Part shown: piece after piece, positions 25,754 to 34,203 of the stretch
How the letters are laid out: the number at the start of each line of letters is the position of its first letter
Position numbering within the stretch: position 1 is the first letter of the stretch
Assembly (NCBI GenBank): GCA_051747425.1
Contig: JBNJGD010000002.1
Location: forward strand, 124,001-188,000
DNA from: HTCC5015 sp051747425
GTDB taxonomy: Bacteria > Pseudomonadota > Gammaproteobacteria > HTCC5015
Direction: 5' to 3'
Length of the DNA: 64,000 nt
Made by a program: the position numbers and the translations under genes
The notes under the pieces: model-generated
Told to the model about the DNA's origin: nothing
What the model saw: only the letters and a program-made list of their open reading frames with translations
The model's database searches: none

Positions 25754-26427
25754 CAACCGGCGGCGGACAGTTCGTCGCGCATGGCAGAGATGGCTGTGGC
25801 GTAGTCACCGGCACCAAAAATGGCCGAACCGGCGACGAAGGTATCGGCACCCGCTTCGGCAATGGCGCGAATATTGTCCACCTTGACCCCGCCGTCGATC
25901 TCCAGGCGAATGTCGCGGCCGGAAGCGTCGATCAGCTCACGGGCCTCGCGCAGCTTGTCCAGCGACGAGGGCAGAAAGGACTGGCCGCCAAAACCGGGGT
26001 TCACGGACATCAACAGAATCATATCCACCTTGTCCATGACATAGCGAAGGCAATCCAGCGATGTAGCCGGGTTAAGAACCAAACCGGCCTTGCAGCCGCT
26101 GTCGCGGATCAATTGCAGACTGCGGTCAATGTGTTCACTGCCCTCAGGGTGGAAGGTAATGTAATCGGCACCAGCCTCGGCAAAGGCGGGGATCAGGCCA
26201 TCCACCGGTTTGACCATGAGGTGAACATCGATCGGTGCCTCAATGCCGTACTCGCGCAACGCCTTGCACACCGGCGGGCCAAAGGTCAGGTTGGGCACAT
26301 AGTGGTTGTCCATAACATCGAAGTGGACAATGTCGGCACCGGCGGCCAACACCCGCTCCACATCCTCACCCAGGCGGGCCAGATCGGCAGAGAGGATGGA
26401 GGGGGCAATCTTGTACTCTTGTTTCAT
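25753..26427 (-). CDS. rpe: Ribulose-phosphate 3-epimerase
   Basis: Interconverts ribulose 5-phosphate and xylulose 5-phosphate. The 224-residue TIM barrel shows IAPSILSADLARLGE, the metal His in VHFDVMDNHYVPNLTFGP, DVHLMV, MSVNPGFGGQSFLP and LEIDGGVKVDN with the metal Asp. It is the first gene of a minus-strand cluster of four overlapping genes. Confidence 0.97.
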   Translation of the reverse strand: MKQEYKIAPSILSADLARLGEDVERVLAAGADIVHFDVMDNHYVPNLTFGPPVCKALREYGIEAPIDVHLMVKPVDGLIPAFAEAGADYITFHPEGSEHIDRSLQLIRDSGCKAGLVLNPATSLDCLRYVMDKVDMILLMSVNPGFGGQSFLPSSLDKLREARELIDASGRDIRLEIDGGVKVDNIRAIAEAGADTFVAGSAIFGAGDYATAISAMRDELSAAG

Positions 26428-26492
26428 AGCGCACTCGCGGTCTGTGGAGCGGCCATTATACGAGAACCCCGGGGCCAGCGGCCAGCGGCGTC

Positions 26493-27671
26493 TCAGTGGC
26501 GCTCGGGCATCATGTCGTGAAGCAACTCGGCAACGCGCGGATGATTGAGCAAGTGCATGTGGTGCAGGCCCGGCAGGAAGTGGCGCCGGGCTTGCTCGTG
26601 CTCGGCATAGCGCTGGCAGCTTCTGCCCGCACCACTGTCCACATCCACCAGTGTATCGCCAAAGCGGCGCGACACCGGGTGGTGTTCGCAGCTGGCAAGG
26701 CTGGTATACACATAGTGGAGCGCGGTGTGCTCGGGCCAGTCGGCACCCTCGCCAATATGGCTTTCGCCCAAATCGCGTATCCCGCTACTGCGCAACGCGA
26801 CCACCTCGGCGACGGGGCGCGTCACCGGGTGAAAGGCCATCAGGCCGCTGAGCATATCGGCGCCTCGCTCGACATAGGAGCCACTGTGGGGCGAACCCAG
26901 GCAGGCCACCTGGTGCAGGGTCTGCACCCAGTGCCCGCCATCTGCATCACTGACTGCGGCGTGAACGGCACTGCGTGACAGCAACCCGCCCATGCTGTGG
27001 CCCACCAGTTGCAGGGACTCCACCGGCTCGGGCCAGTCTGCCACCAGGCGGTCCAGAAGCTGGTGCAGCTGCTGGCCGTTATCGGCCAGCGACAAACCGC
27101 TGTTGTAACGCACATAGAGCGCCCGGTAACCGCGCTCTTCAAGCTGGCGGCCATAGTGCATGTCGGCGTTTCCCCAGTGGCGCTCGGCCCCCAGCCGCCA
27201 GGCCCGCTCGTCACAGCACAGGCCGTGAACAAAGACCACCAGATGGCGACCACTGCGCTCGCCCTCAATCAGGCAATCCATGGAACTGGCAAAACGGCTG
27301 TGGCTGTCGTGGAGATAATCCCCCAGCACACCGCTCAGTGCCGAGTGCCACCACTGGCTGGGCGTTTCCCCCGGGCCGCGCTGGGCCCGGGCGCCGGTCT
27401 CCCAGGCATCGGCCAGGGTCAGGGCGAGATTGAGACCCTGGCGTACCCCGGCGTAGACCGCCCGGGCAACGCCCCTGTGGGCCACATTGACCAAACCGGC
27501 GTGGACGGCGGTGACCGGGTTGCTCCGCAAGGCCCTGAGGGGCTGCTCGGCAATCGCCAGATGCATGGACTCAATCTTGTCCACCAGACCCACGGCGCCG
27601 TCGCGCGCCAGGGCGGCATAGCCGCCACGGCTGGGGTCGGACACCTGTGTCGGTAAATTGTGATTGGCCAT
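26493..27671 (-). CDS. Alpha/beta hydrolase, lipase-like
   Basis: A 392-residue cytoplasmic hydrolase. After an N-terminal helical region of about 150 residues it shows the oxyanion strand VVFVHGLCCDERAW and the nucleophile elbow LVGHSMGGLLSRSA. An Asp (around TLVDVDSGAG) and a late His in LPGLHHMHLLNHP could complete the triad. The pattern is PGAP1/lipase-like; substrate is unknown. The frame is open to 27869, but the ATG at 27671 is preceded by AGGAGGTG. A palindrome-based candidate operator lies just upstream. The gene is monocistronic. Confidence 0.82.
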   Translation of the reverse strand: MANHNLPTQVSDPSRGGYAALARDGAVGLVDKIESMHLAIAEQPLRALRSNPVTAVHAGLVNVAHRGVARAVYAGVRQGLNLALTLADAWETGARAQRGPGETPSQWWHSALSGVLGDYLHDSHSRFASSMDCLIEGERSGRHLVVFVHGLCCDERAWRLGAERHWGNADMHYGRQLEERGYRALYVRYNSGLSLADNGQQLHQLLDRLVADWPEPVESLQLVGHSMGGLLSRSAVHAAVSDADGGHWVQTLHQVACLGSPHSGSYVERGADMLSGLMAFHPVTRPVAEVVALRSSGIRDLGESHIGEGADWPEHTALHYVYTSLASCEHHPVSRRFGDTLVDVDSGAGRSCQRYAEHEQARRHFLPGLHHMHLLNHPRVAELLHDMMPERH

Positions 27672-27685
27672 TGGGCACCTCCTGA

Positions 27686-27703
27686 TTGTGCACAAGTGTG
27701 CAC
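27686..27703. promoter_or_regulatory. Candidate operator ahead of the hydrolase gene
   Basis: The perfect palindrome TTGTGCACAA (27686-27695) is followed after two bases by a second TGTGCAC. It lies 15-32 bp before the ATG at 27671 and upstream of the ribosome site, a position where a repressor could block transcription. Confidence 0.3.
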
Positions 27704-27744
27704 TAAAGGGTGCCGGTCGGGCAATCGGTCTGGCGTGCTTTCCC

Positions 27745-29202
27745 CTATCCGTCGCCGTTACCGTCGAGGGCGGGCGGCAACTGATGGCGAAAACGGAAAG
27801 CGCTCTGACCGGGCTGTGGCGCCTCGAACCAGGCCAGCTGGCTCTGCAACTCCACCACCTTGCCGACAATAATCAGCGCCGGCGCCTTGACCCCGGCCTC
27901 GGCCACCCGCGCGGCCAAATTGTCCAGAGTGCCGGTAATCACGCGCTGGGCCGGGGTCGTGCCCTGCTCTACCACCGCCGCCGGACGCTCCGGCGGCGCA
28001 CCTTCCACCACCAGGCGACGGGCGATTTCCGGCAAATTCTTGAGCCCCATGTAGAACACCACGGTCTGACCATCAGCGGCGAGCTGGGGCCAGTTCAGGT
28101 GTTCCAGGGAGTCGTCGCGGGTGTGGCCGGTGACATAGACACAGGCTTGGGCACAATCGCGGTGGGTCAGGGGAATGCCGGCGTAGGCGCCGCAGCCACT
28201 GGCCGAGGTCACCCCCGGCACCACCTGAAAGGGGATGCCGGACTCCGCCAGCAAGGCGATTTCCTCGCCGCCGCGACCAAACATGAAAGGGTCGCCGCCC
28301 TTGAGCCGCGCCACCTTGAGCCCGCGGCGGGCGTAGTCCACCAGATACTGGCTAATCTCCTCCTGGGGCACGCTGTGGTCGGCGGCCAGCTTGCCCACAT
28401 AAACCCGTTCGGCCTCGCGCCGGGCCAGGTTCATCACCGCTTCGGGAATCAGCCGGTCGTGAACCACCACATCCGCCTGCTGCAGCAAGCGCAACGCCTT
28501 GAAAGTCAGCAAGTCGGGATCGCCCGGACCGGCACCGATCAAATAGACCTCGCCCCGGGGTTCGCCACCGGCGATGTCCCGCTCCAGGGACTCCTCCAGC
28601 AACTGCTCGGCGCGTTGTCGCTGACCTGACATCACCGCCTCGCCGACCGGACCGTTGACGACCCGCTCCCAGAAGCCCCGGCGTTTGACCTCGGGCAGCC
28701 GCTGTTTGACCGCACCGCGGTAGTCGCGAATCAGCCCCGCCAACTGGCCGTAGGCGGAGGGAATCAGGGTTTCCAGGCGAGCCTTGATCGTGCGCGCCAG
28801 CACCGGCGCCCCGCCCCCGCTGGAAATGGCGATGGTGATGGGGTCGCGCTCGACCACCGCGCCGTTGGTGTAGTCGCACAGCTCGGGCGTATCGACCACA
28901 TTGACCAGCACGCCGGCCTCGCGCGCGGCGCGCCAGACTTCGCGGTTGACGCCCTCGTCATCGGTGGCCGCCACCACCAGGCGCTGCCCGGCGACATCAC
29001 CCGCTTCAAAGCGCCGCGCGATATGCGATACCTGACCGTTATCCACCGCTGCCTGAAGGTTGCGACAAAGCGCTGGCGCCACCACGGTCAGCCTGGCGCC
29101 GGCCTTCAGCAACATCTCGGATTTGCGCGAGGCCACCTCGCCGCCACCCACCATCAGGCAGGGGTAGTCTTTAACATCAAACCAAATGGGCAAATAGCGC
29201 AT
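27745..29202 (-). CDS. cysG: Siroheme synthase (methyltransferase, dehydrogenase, ferrochelatase)
   Basis: Converts uroporphyrinogen III to siroheme, the cofactor of sulfite and nitrite reductases. The 485-residue product has the full CysG layout. The N-terminal part carries the NAD-binding GGGEVASRKSEML and the dehydrogenase/ferrochelatase region VNVVDTPELCDY and ISSGGGAPV. The C-terminal SUMT has YLIGAGPGDPDLLTFKAL, LKGGDPFMFGRGGEE and ITGTLDNLA. The ATG at 29202 is at the expected N-terminus MRYLPIWFDV. cysQ, also in sulfur assimilation, lies 2 kb away. Confidence 0.97.
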   Translation of the reverse strand: MRYLPIWFDVKDYPCLMVGGGEVASRKSEMLLKAGARLTVVAPALCRNLQAAVDNGQVSHIARRFEAGDVAGQRLVVAATDDEGVNREVWRAAREAGVLVNVVDTPELCDYTNGAVVERDPITIAISSGGGAPVLARTIKARLETLIPSAYGQLAGLIRDYRGAVKQRLPEVKRRGFWERVVNGPVGEAVMSGQRQRAEQLLEESLERDIAGGEPRGEVYLIGAGPGDPDLLTFKALRLLQQADVVVHDRLIPEAVMNLARREAERVYVGKLAADHSVPQEEISQYLVDYARRGLKVARLKGGDPFMFGRGGEEIALLAESGIPFQVVPGVTSASGCGAYAGIPLTHRDCAQACVYVTGHTRDDSLEHLNWPQLAADGQTVVFYMGLKNLPEIARRLVVEGAPPERPAAVVEQGTTPAQRVITGTLDNLAARVAEAGVKAPALIIVGKVVELQSQLAWFEAPQPGQSAFRFRHQLPPALDGNGDG

Positions 29203-29282
29203 ATTTCGTTAACCTGTGCTCTGTGAACTGAATTATACCCCCTGTGGCAACCACCACGGACACCAGCAACCGAGAACGCGCC

Positions 29283-30173
29283 ATGGCCAAAATACTCGGA
29301 GTGGGCAACGCCACACTCGACATCATCAACCGCGTCGATGGCTATCCCGCCGAAGACAGTGAAAACAAGGCCCTGTCCCAGCGCATGGCACTCGGTGGCA
29401 ATACCGCCAACACCCTCAATGTCCTGTCACAGCTGGGGCACCACTGCCAGTTTGTCGGCGTTCTCGCCTACGATGCCTTCGGCCACGCCATCCGCGAAGC
29501 CCTGGGAGAACTGGGTGTCAGCACCGGCCACTGCTTTGCCACCCGCGGACAGACTCCCACCTCTTACATCACGCTCAACGAACGCAATGGGTCGCGCACC
29601 ATCGTCCACTATCGCAACCTGCCCGAGTTGCACAGCGCTCACTTCACTGAGGAAATCGATGTCACTCGCTACGCCTGGATTCACTTTCAGGCTCGCGCCA
29701 ATGTCGACGATGTGCGCGCCATGGCGGAACACACGCGGCACACCCGACAAACCCACCAGGTTCTGTCGATTGAAATTGAAAAGCCCCACGAGGGCGTCGC
29801 CGCTCTGGCACCTCTGGCGGATGTCCTGTTCTGTTCAAAAGACTACGCCCGCCATCTGGGCTGCGAATCGCCGGAGGAAATGCTCGCTCTGGCCCGGCAG
29901 CAGGGAGCCAGCGATCTGATCGTCTGCCCCTGGGGCACTCGCGGCGCGGTGGCCGAAGACGCCGCTGGCCGGCGCTACAGCTCACCGGCTTTTCCGCCCG
30001 AGACGGTCGTGGATACGGTCGGTGCCGGGGATACCTTTAACGCCGGCTTTATCGACGCCCGCTGTCGCGGACTGGACATTGAGGCCAGCCTGATTCACGC
30101 CTGCCGACTGGCGGGCAAGAAGGTGGGACAAGAGGGCTTTGAGGGCGTGGCGGGACTGGCTGTACCTGTCTAG
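29283..30173 (+). CDS. PfkB-family sugar/nucleoside kinase
   Basis: A 296-residue ribokinase-like kinase. It has the N-terminal substrate loop GGNTANTLNVLSQLG, and the C-terminal PfkB signature DTVGAGDTFNAGF with the catalytic Asp. The ketohexokinase-like branch is possible; the sugar or nucleoside cannot be assigned. The ATG at 29283 begins MAKILGVGNATLDII, the usual first strand; a GTG 39 bp upstream is less likely. It is divergent from cysG across 80 bp. Confidence 0.85.
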   Translation: MAKILGVGNATLDIINRVDGYPAEDSENKALSQRMALGGNTANTLNVLSQLGHHCQFVGVLAYDAFGHAIREALGELGVSTGHCFATRGQTPTSYITLNERNGSRTIVHYRNLPELHSAHFTEEIDVTRYAWIHFQARANVDDVRAMAEHTRHTRQTHQVLSIEIEKPHEGVAALAPLADVLFCSKDYARHLGCESPEEMLALARQQGASDLIVCPWGTRGAVAEDAAGRRYSSPAFPPETVVDTVGAGDTFNAGFIDARCRGLDIEASLIHACRLAGKKVGQEGFEGVAGLAVPV

Positions 30174-30182
30174 GATTTGAAC

Positions 30183-30362
30183 TCAGCGCAGGTACTCTTC
30201 CAGGTTGCCCTCGAGGTGATCGTCAAAAAACTCCAGATCACGACGGAACTGACGCATCAGCTCCCAGTCCTCAATCCGGCGCCACGCCGGTTGTGACGAG
30301 TGTTGCTCGACGGCATTGTCAGCCGCTTTCTTGTCTTCGCGGTAACTGGTTGAGTGTCCCAT
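30183..30362 (-). CDS. Small charged protein, possibly PA3496 family
   Basis: A 59-residue hydrophilic protein with many Arg, Asp and Glu: PAWRRIEDWELMRQFRRDLE then FFDDHLEGNLEEYLR. A GGGAGG ribosome site stands six bases before the ATG at 30362, so this start is preferred over the upstream codon at 30446. The central R(R)xEDxxEx(R)xxRR-like helix resembles small PA3496-type proteins, annotated elsewhere as possible envelope integrity proteins. That assignment is from memory of the pattern and weak. It is convergent with the PfkB kinase (10 bp). Confidence 0.55.
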   Translation of the reverse strand: MGHSTSYREDKKAADNAVEQHSSQPAWRRIEDWELMRQFRRDLEFFDDHLEGNLEEYLR

Positions 30363-30544
30363 AACAACCTCCCTAAAAGGCAAACCTATGGAATAAAAAC
30401 CGCTCTTTGTTGGGCTGAGTGTTGTTGAAGTTTTGGCATTCGGCAAGCAAAAAATGGACGCTCAAAAACCACTTTAAGCGACACACAAAAAAGCTGGCGG
30501 ATCGACGGTAGAAAAGAGGCGAAGAGCGCAAAAAGCGGCTGGAA

Positions 30545-30982
30545 TCAATCCTTCCAGCGAGCGCGTGTAATCTGCCAGTCACCGTCGCCGCTCTGGTCCA
30601 CCCAGGTAACTTCAAACCGGCGCAAATCGGCGGATACGGGACTGCCACCGCGACCGGCCATGGCCGCACTCACCACCATGTTGTAGTGACCTTCACCGAT
30701 CCGCTCCAGGCGCGTGATGGTAGACACAATGTCGATATTCTTGTGGCGAAAAAAGTACACCCGCAACAACTTGCCCAGTCGATCCCGGTCGTAGCCATGG
30801 GGATCGTTGTAACTGTCGGCGATGTAATCCATCACATCGCCATGATCGCGCGCCTCGGCGGCGGCTTCCACCGCGGCTGCGGCGGCGCGCAACTGGCCCT
30901 CCGGGGTATCCGGCCGGTCACCGCCACAGGCCACCAATGCGCTCATTAAAACGACCACGCAGGCTCGCTTCAGGTATCTCAT
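30545..30982 (-). CDS. Small lipoprotein, NTF2-like
   Basis: A 145-residue lipoprotein with signal MRYLKRACVVVLMSALVAC and acylated Cys19 followed by Gly. The mature domain (about 30-145) has a helix of alternating Ala and charged residues, then VMDYIADSYNDPHGYDRDRL and alternating strands ending in WQITRARWKD. This is the pattern of nuclear-transport-factor-2-like folds. GGGAGG sits upstream of ATG 30982. It lies 25 bp downstream of cysQ on the same strand and may be cotranscribed. Function is unknown. Confidence 0.75.
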   Translation of the reverse strand: MRYLKRACVVVLMSALVACGGDRPDTPEGQLRAAAAAVEAAAEARDHGDVMDYIADSYNDPHGYDRDRLGKLLRVYFFRHKNIDIVSTITRLERIGEGHYNMVVSAAMAGRGGSPVSADLRRFEVTWVDQSGDGDWQITRARWKD

Positions 30983-31007
30983 TTTGCACCCTCCCGGCAG
31001 CAATCTT

Positions 31008-31808
31008 TTAATCCAGCGGCGCCAGCCAGCTGCGGCTGTTATCGCCGAACACAAAAAACTCGGGGTTGATCAGCGAGGCCTTGTGGTTATAGCTCAGGCG
31101 CTCGCCGTCGACGCTCATGAAGTACCCCCCGGCCTCTTCCACCACACACTGACAGGCACCGGTATCCCACTCAGAGGTTTTGCCCAGGCGCGGGTAGAGG
31201 TCCACGGTGCCCTCGGCCACCAGACAGGACTTGAGCGAGCTGCCCATGTGAACCACATGGTGTTCGCCCAGCTCTTCCAGAAAGCGGTGCAGGCGGTCGC
31301 TGTCGTGACTGCGGCTGACTGCAATATGCGGAGTCTTCGGCGCCGCCCGAACATGAATCCTTTGGCGGCCTTCTGCCGTCACCTTCTCCGCGCCGTTATC
31401 CCGTGAGGCGCTGTAAGTGGCCCCCAGCACCGGTGCGTAGACCACGCCGAGTATCGCTTCATGCTGGTGAACCAGGGCGATATTGACACTGAACTCGCCG
31501 TTGCCCTTGATGAATTCCTTGGTTCCGTCGAGGGGATCGACCAGCCAGTAGGTACTCCACTGCCGGCGCTCCTCGTAGCCCTGTATCTCGTTCTCTTCAG
31601 AGAGAATCGGCCAGTCGGCACCAATACCCTCAAGGCGCTTGTTAATGATGTCGTTAGCGGCAAAATCGGCCTCGGTGACCGGGGAGTGATCCGCCTTTCG
31701 CTCGATGTCGTAGCTGCCCTGGTAGATGGCCATCACCGCATCGCCGGCCTCCCGGGCGATCCCTTCCACCTGGCTCTGCAAGCCGGCCAGGTCGTCGCGC
31801 TCAAACAT
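31008..31808 (-). CDS. cysQ: 3'(2'),5'-bisphosphate nucleotidase
   Basis: Removes the 3'-phosphate of PAP, the by-product of sulfate activation. The 266-residue protein has the inositol-monophosphatase-type metal sites: Glu in ILSEENEIQ, WLVDPLDGTKEFIKGNGEF, and WDTGACQCVVEEAGG. It overlaps nudE by 8 bp. The cysQ-nudE pair, with yrfG divergent, is the standard gammaproteobacterial arrangement. Confidence 0.95.
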   Translation of the reverse strand: MFERDDLAGLQSQVEGIAREAGDAVMAIYQGSYDIERKADHSPVTEADFAANDIINKRLEGIGADWPILSEENEIQGYEERRQWSTYWLVDPLDGTKEFIKGNGEFSVNIALVHQHEAILGVVYAPVLGATYSASRDNGAEKVTAEGRQRIHVRAAPKTPHIAVSRSHDSDRLHRFLEELGEHHVVHMGSSLKSCLVAEGTVDLYPRLGKTSEWDTGACQCVVEEAGGYFMSVDGERLSYNHKASLINPEFFVFGDNSRSWLAPLD

Positions 31809-32403
31809 CCAGCTCGCCCCGCTCTATCAAATCGCGCACCAGGTACAGCGCGGCCAGGGTGCGGCCCTCGCTGCAATCCTCGCGGGCGGCCAGTTCGTGG
31901 AGGCGATCCAGACGCCAGGGAATCACTTCCAGCTCCTCGGGCTCATCGCCCTCCAGGCGCTTGGCGTAGAGATCGCTGACCACCACCACATGGGTCAGAT
32001 GGCCCATGAAAGTGGGCGCCAGGGTAAACCGGTTGATCGGTTGCAGCCGGCGGCCGCCGACGCCGACCTCTTCCATCAGCTCGCGATTGGCGGCCTCGAG
32101 CACTTCCTCGCCGGCGTCGATGCGCCCCTTGGGCAAGACCAGTTCGTAGCGTCCCGTGCCGGCGGCAAACTCGCGAATCAGCAGGGCGGTATTGCGGTCC
32201 TGCAGGGCCACCATCATCACCGCGCCGCGCCCGCTCTTCATGCGCTGGTAGTGGCGCTCCACACCATTGGTGAAGCGCAGGTGCAATTGCTCCAGATTCA
32301 TCACTCCGGAACGCACCACCTGCTCCGGTGGCAAATCGCTGACCGAGAGAATCTCCGGCGGTTCTCTCAGGGGTTCATCAATGTCTTTGATGGCGTCGTT
32401 CAT
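31801..32403 (-). CDS. nudE: ADP compounds hydrolase (Nudix)
   Basis: Nudix hydrolase acting on ADP-ribose, NADH and Ap3A in the E. coli homologue. It has 200 residues. The Nudix box GRIDAGEEVLEAANRELMEE continues to VGVG and satisfies the G-x5-E-x7-REUXEEXGU pattern. The N-terminal dimerisation strand region MNLEQLHLRFTNGVERHYQR is typical of the ADP-ribose group. It is upstream of and overlapping cysQ. Confidence 0.93.
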   Translation of the reverse strand: MNDAIKDIDEPLREPPEILSVSDLPPEQVVRSGVMNLEQLHLRFTNGVERHYQRMKSGRGAVMMVALQDRNTALLIREFAAGTGRYELVLPKGRIDAGEEVLEAANRELMEEVGVGGRRLQPINRFTLAPTFMGHLTHVVVVSDLYAKRLEGDEPEELEVIPWRLDRLHELAAREDCSEGRTLAALYLVRDLIERGELDV

Positions 32404-32514
32404 CGCTGGCCAAACTCACAATTTCGGGGCGCTTCGGGATTGTTGAACGCGGGCAAGCGTGTAACAGTTAAGCGCTATACGCTCTATCATACAAGACCGC
32501 CTCAAGGGGGCCTA

Positions 32515-33180
32515 ATGGCAACGAATGCAAGTGTGAACTGGGATAACATCGACACCGTTCTTCTCGACATGGACGGCACTTTGCTCGATCTCAATTTCGA
32601 CAACTACTTCTGGATGACCCACCTGCCCAAGCGCTACTGTGACATTCACGGCGGCGATCGCGACCAGGTGCGCATGCAGCTGTTGGAGCGAATCATGAGC
32701 GAGCGCGGCAGCCAGCGCTGGTACGACCTGACCTACTGGAGCGACAGCCTGGAAGTCGATATCTGCGCGCTCAAATGCGAAGTTCAGCACCTGATCCGAC
32801 CGCTCACCTACACCGATCGCTTTCTCAAGGCCGCCACCCGTGCCGGCAAGAAACTCTACATCGTCACCAATGCCCACGAGTCCAGCGTCGAAATCAAACT
32901 CGGGCGGGTAGATTTCAGCCACTACTTCGAGCGCATCGTCGTGGCCTTTGAATACGACGAACCCAAGGAGGCCGACGCCTTCTGGACACACCTGAAGAAC
33001 GACCTGGACTACGACCCGGCGAGAACCCTGTTTGCCGACGACAACCCGGATGTCCTCGCCGCCGCCGAACGCGCCGGCATCGCCGAAGTCATCGGCATGC
33101 GCTGCCCCGACAGCGTCGGCACCCGCCACCCCCTGACCGGCCACAAAGCCGTCGACCACTTGGGGTTTCTGATTCCTTGA
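32515..33180 (+). CDS. yrfG: GMP/IMP 5'-nucleotidase, HAD family (YrfG-like)
   Basis: A 221-residue HAD phosphatase: motif I VLLDMDGTLLDLNFDNYFW, motif II IVTNAHES, motif III Lys in FEYDEPKEADAFW and motif IV LFADDNPDVLAAAERAG. The LNFDNYFW extension after motif I and the location next to nudE identify the YrfG branch, known to act on GMP and IMP. The ATG at 32515 follows AAGGGGG; the open frame farther upstream is antisense to nudE. Confidence 0.9.
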   Translation: MATNASVNWDNIDTVLLDMDGTLLDLNFDNYFWMTHLPKRYCDIHGGDRDQVRMQLLERIMSERGSQRWYDLTYWSDSLEVDICALKCEVQHLIRPLTYTDRFLKAATRAGKKLYIVTNAHESSVEIKLGRVDFSHYFERIVVAFEYDEPKEADAFWTHLKNDLDYDPARTLFADDNPDVLAAAERAGIAEVIGMRCPDSVGTRHPLTGHKAVDHLGFLIP

Positions 33181-33182
33181 TG

Positions 33183-33387
33183 TTAGCCACAGAGGGCACA
33201 GAGAACACTGAGGTATTGGGTGGGGTGTAGGAGCTTGCTTGCAAGCGAACACATATCAAGGCCGACGCCTCGTTCGCCTGCAGGCAGGCTCCTACAGTGC
33301 CCGAATTTATGGGGATTCCGGATAAGCGCTATGCGCTTTCCGGAATGACCCGGAAAACTCTGTGTTCTCTGTGCCCTCTGTGGCTAA
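33183..33387. repeat. Composite repeat left of ubiC
   Basis: About 205 bp with outer arms TTAGCCACAGAGGGCACAGA (33183) and CTCTGTGCCCTCTGTGGCTA (ending about 33386). Inside are GTAGGAGCTTGCTTGCAAGC with its closing GGCTCCTAC-type end, and the GATTCCGGATAAGCGC / GCGCTTTCCGGAAT palindrome at about 33314. It is nearly identical to the copy at 33978-34183. Confidence 0.85.
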
Positions 33388-33465
33388 TCATTACCAAGCC
33401 TGATGCATTCCAGCCCCGTGGCTTTGCTTCCCGCGGGTGCTAGAATGCCCGGCGAGGAGATTACT

Positions 33466-33957
33466 GTGTCGTTAGCCCCGCCCGTCTTTCACCCCTGGTT
33501 TCTCAATCGCGCGCCAAGCGAGTACCGCTCGTGGATTGCCGATACGGGTTCCCTGACCCAGCGCCTGGTGGCCCTGAGCGAGGGCCACTTTGAAGTGGTC
33601 CCACTGCGCGAGCAATGGCGCGGACTGAGCGGCCCCGAAGCCAACGCGCTCAAGCTGCGGCCAGGCCTTCGGGTACTTCAGCGCGAGGTGGAGCTGCACT
33701 GCCATGGCGTGGCCTGTGTCTACGCCCACAGTCTATTGCCTCTACCCGTACTCCAGGGCCGCCGCGCCCTGGCCAGCCTGGGCAACCGCTCCCTGGGCAG
33801 CGTGCTCTTTGCCGACCCCACACTCGAGCGCGAAGCCATGCACGCCCTGCCCCCCACGGCCGATCTGCCCCACTGGGGCCGCCGCTCCTGCTTCCGCATC
33901 GGCGGCCACCCCCTGTTCGTCAGCGAATACTTCCTGCCGGCCTTGTTTAACCGGTAA
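33466..33957 (+). CDS. ubiC: Chorismate lyase
   Basis: Releases 4-hydroxybenzoate from chorismate, the first committed step of ubiquinone synthesis. From GTG at 33466 the protein has 163 residues, and CGAGGAGAT lies eight bases ahead. An ATG at 33445 and another at 33403 are alternatives. UbiC features: LQREVELHCHGVACVYAHSL (substrate region with Arg and Leu) and the C-terminal PLFVSEYFLPAL, which holds the family Glu. No ubiA follows, unlike the common ubiC-ubiA pair. The gene stands alone between two nearly identical composite repeats. Confidence 0.88.
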   Translation: MSLAPPVFHPWFLNRAPSEYRSWIADTGSLTQRLVALSEGHFEVVPLREQWRGLSGPEANALKLRPGLRVLQREVELHCHGVACVYAHSLLPLPVLQGRRALASLGNRSLGSVLFADPTLEREAMHALPPTADLPHWGRRSCFRIGGHPLFVSEYFLPALFNR

Positions 33958-33977
33958 TTTCTCAGGCTTGGTCGTTA

Positions 33978-34183
33978 TTAGCCTCAGAGGACACAGAGAG
34001 CACAGAGGTATTGGGTGGGGTGTAGGAGCTTGCTGGCAAGCGAACACATATCAAGGCCGACGCCTCGTTCGCCTGCAGGCAGGCTCCTACGCTGCCCGGG
34101 GCCGATGGAGATTCCGGATAAGCGCTGCGCGCTTTCCGGAATGACCCGGAAAACTCTGTGTTCTCTGTGCCCTCTGTGGCTAA
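33978..34183. repeat. Composite repeat right of ubiC
   Basis: Same order and nearly the same sequence as 33183-33387: TTAGCCTCAGAGGACACAGA arm, the TATTGGGTGGGGTGTAGGAG stretch, GTTCGCCTGCAGGCAGGCTC, the GATTCCGGATAAGCGC palindrome, and the CTCTGTGGCTAA closing arm. Direct orientation relative to the left copy. Confidence 0.85.
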
Positions 34184-34203
34184 AATAAAAAAGCGTCCAC
34201 TAC

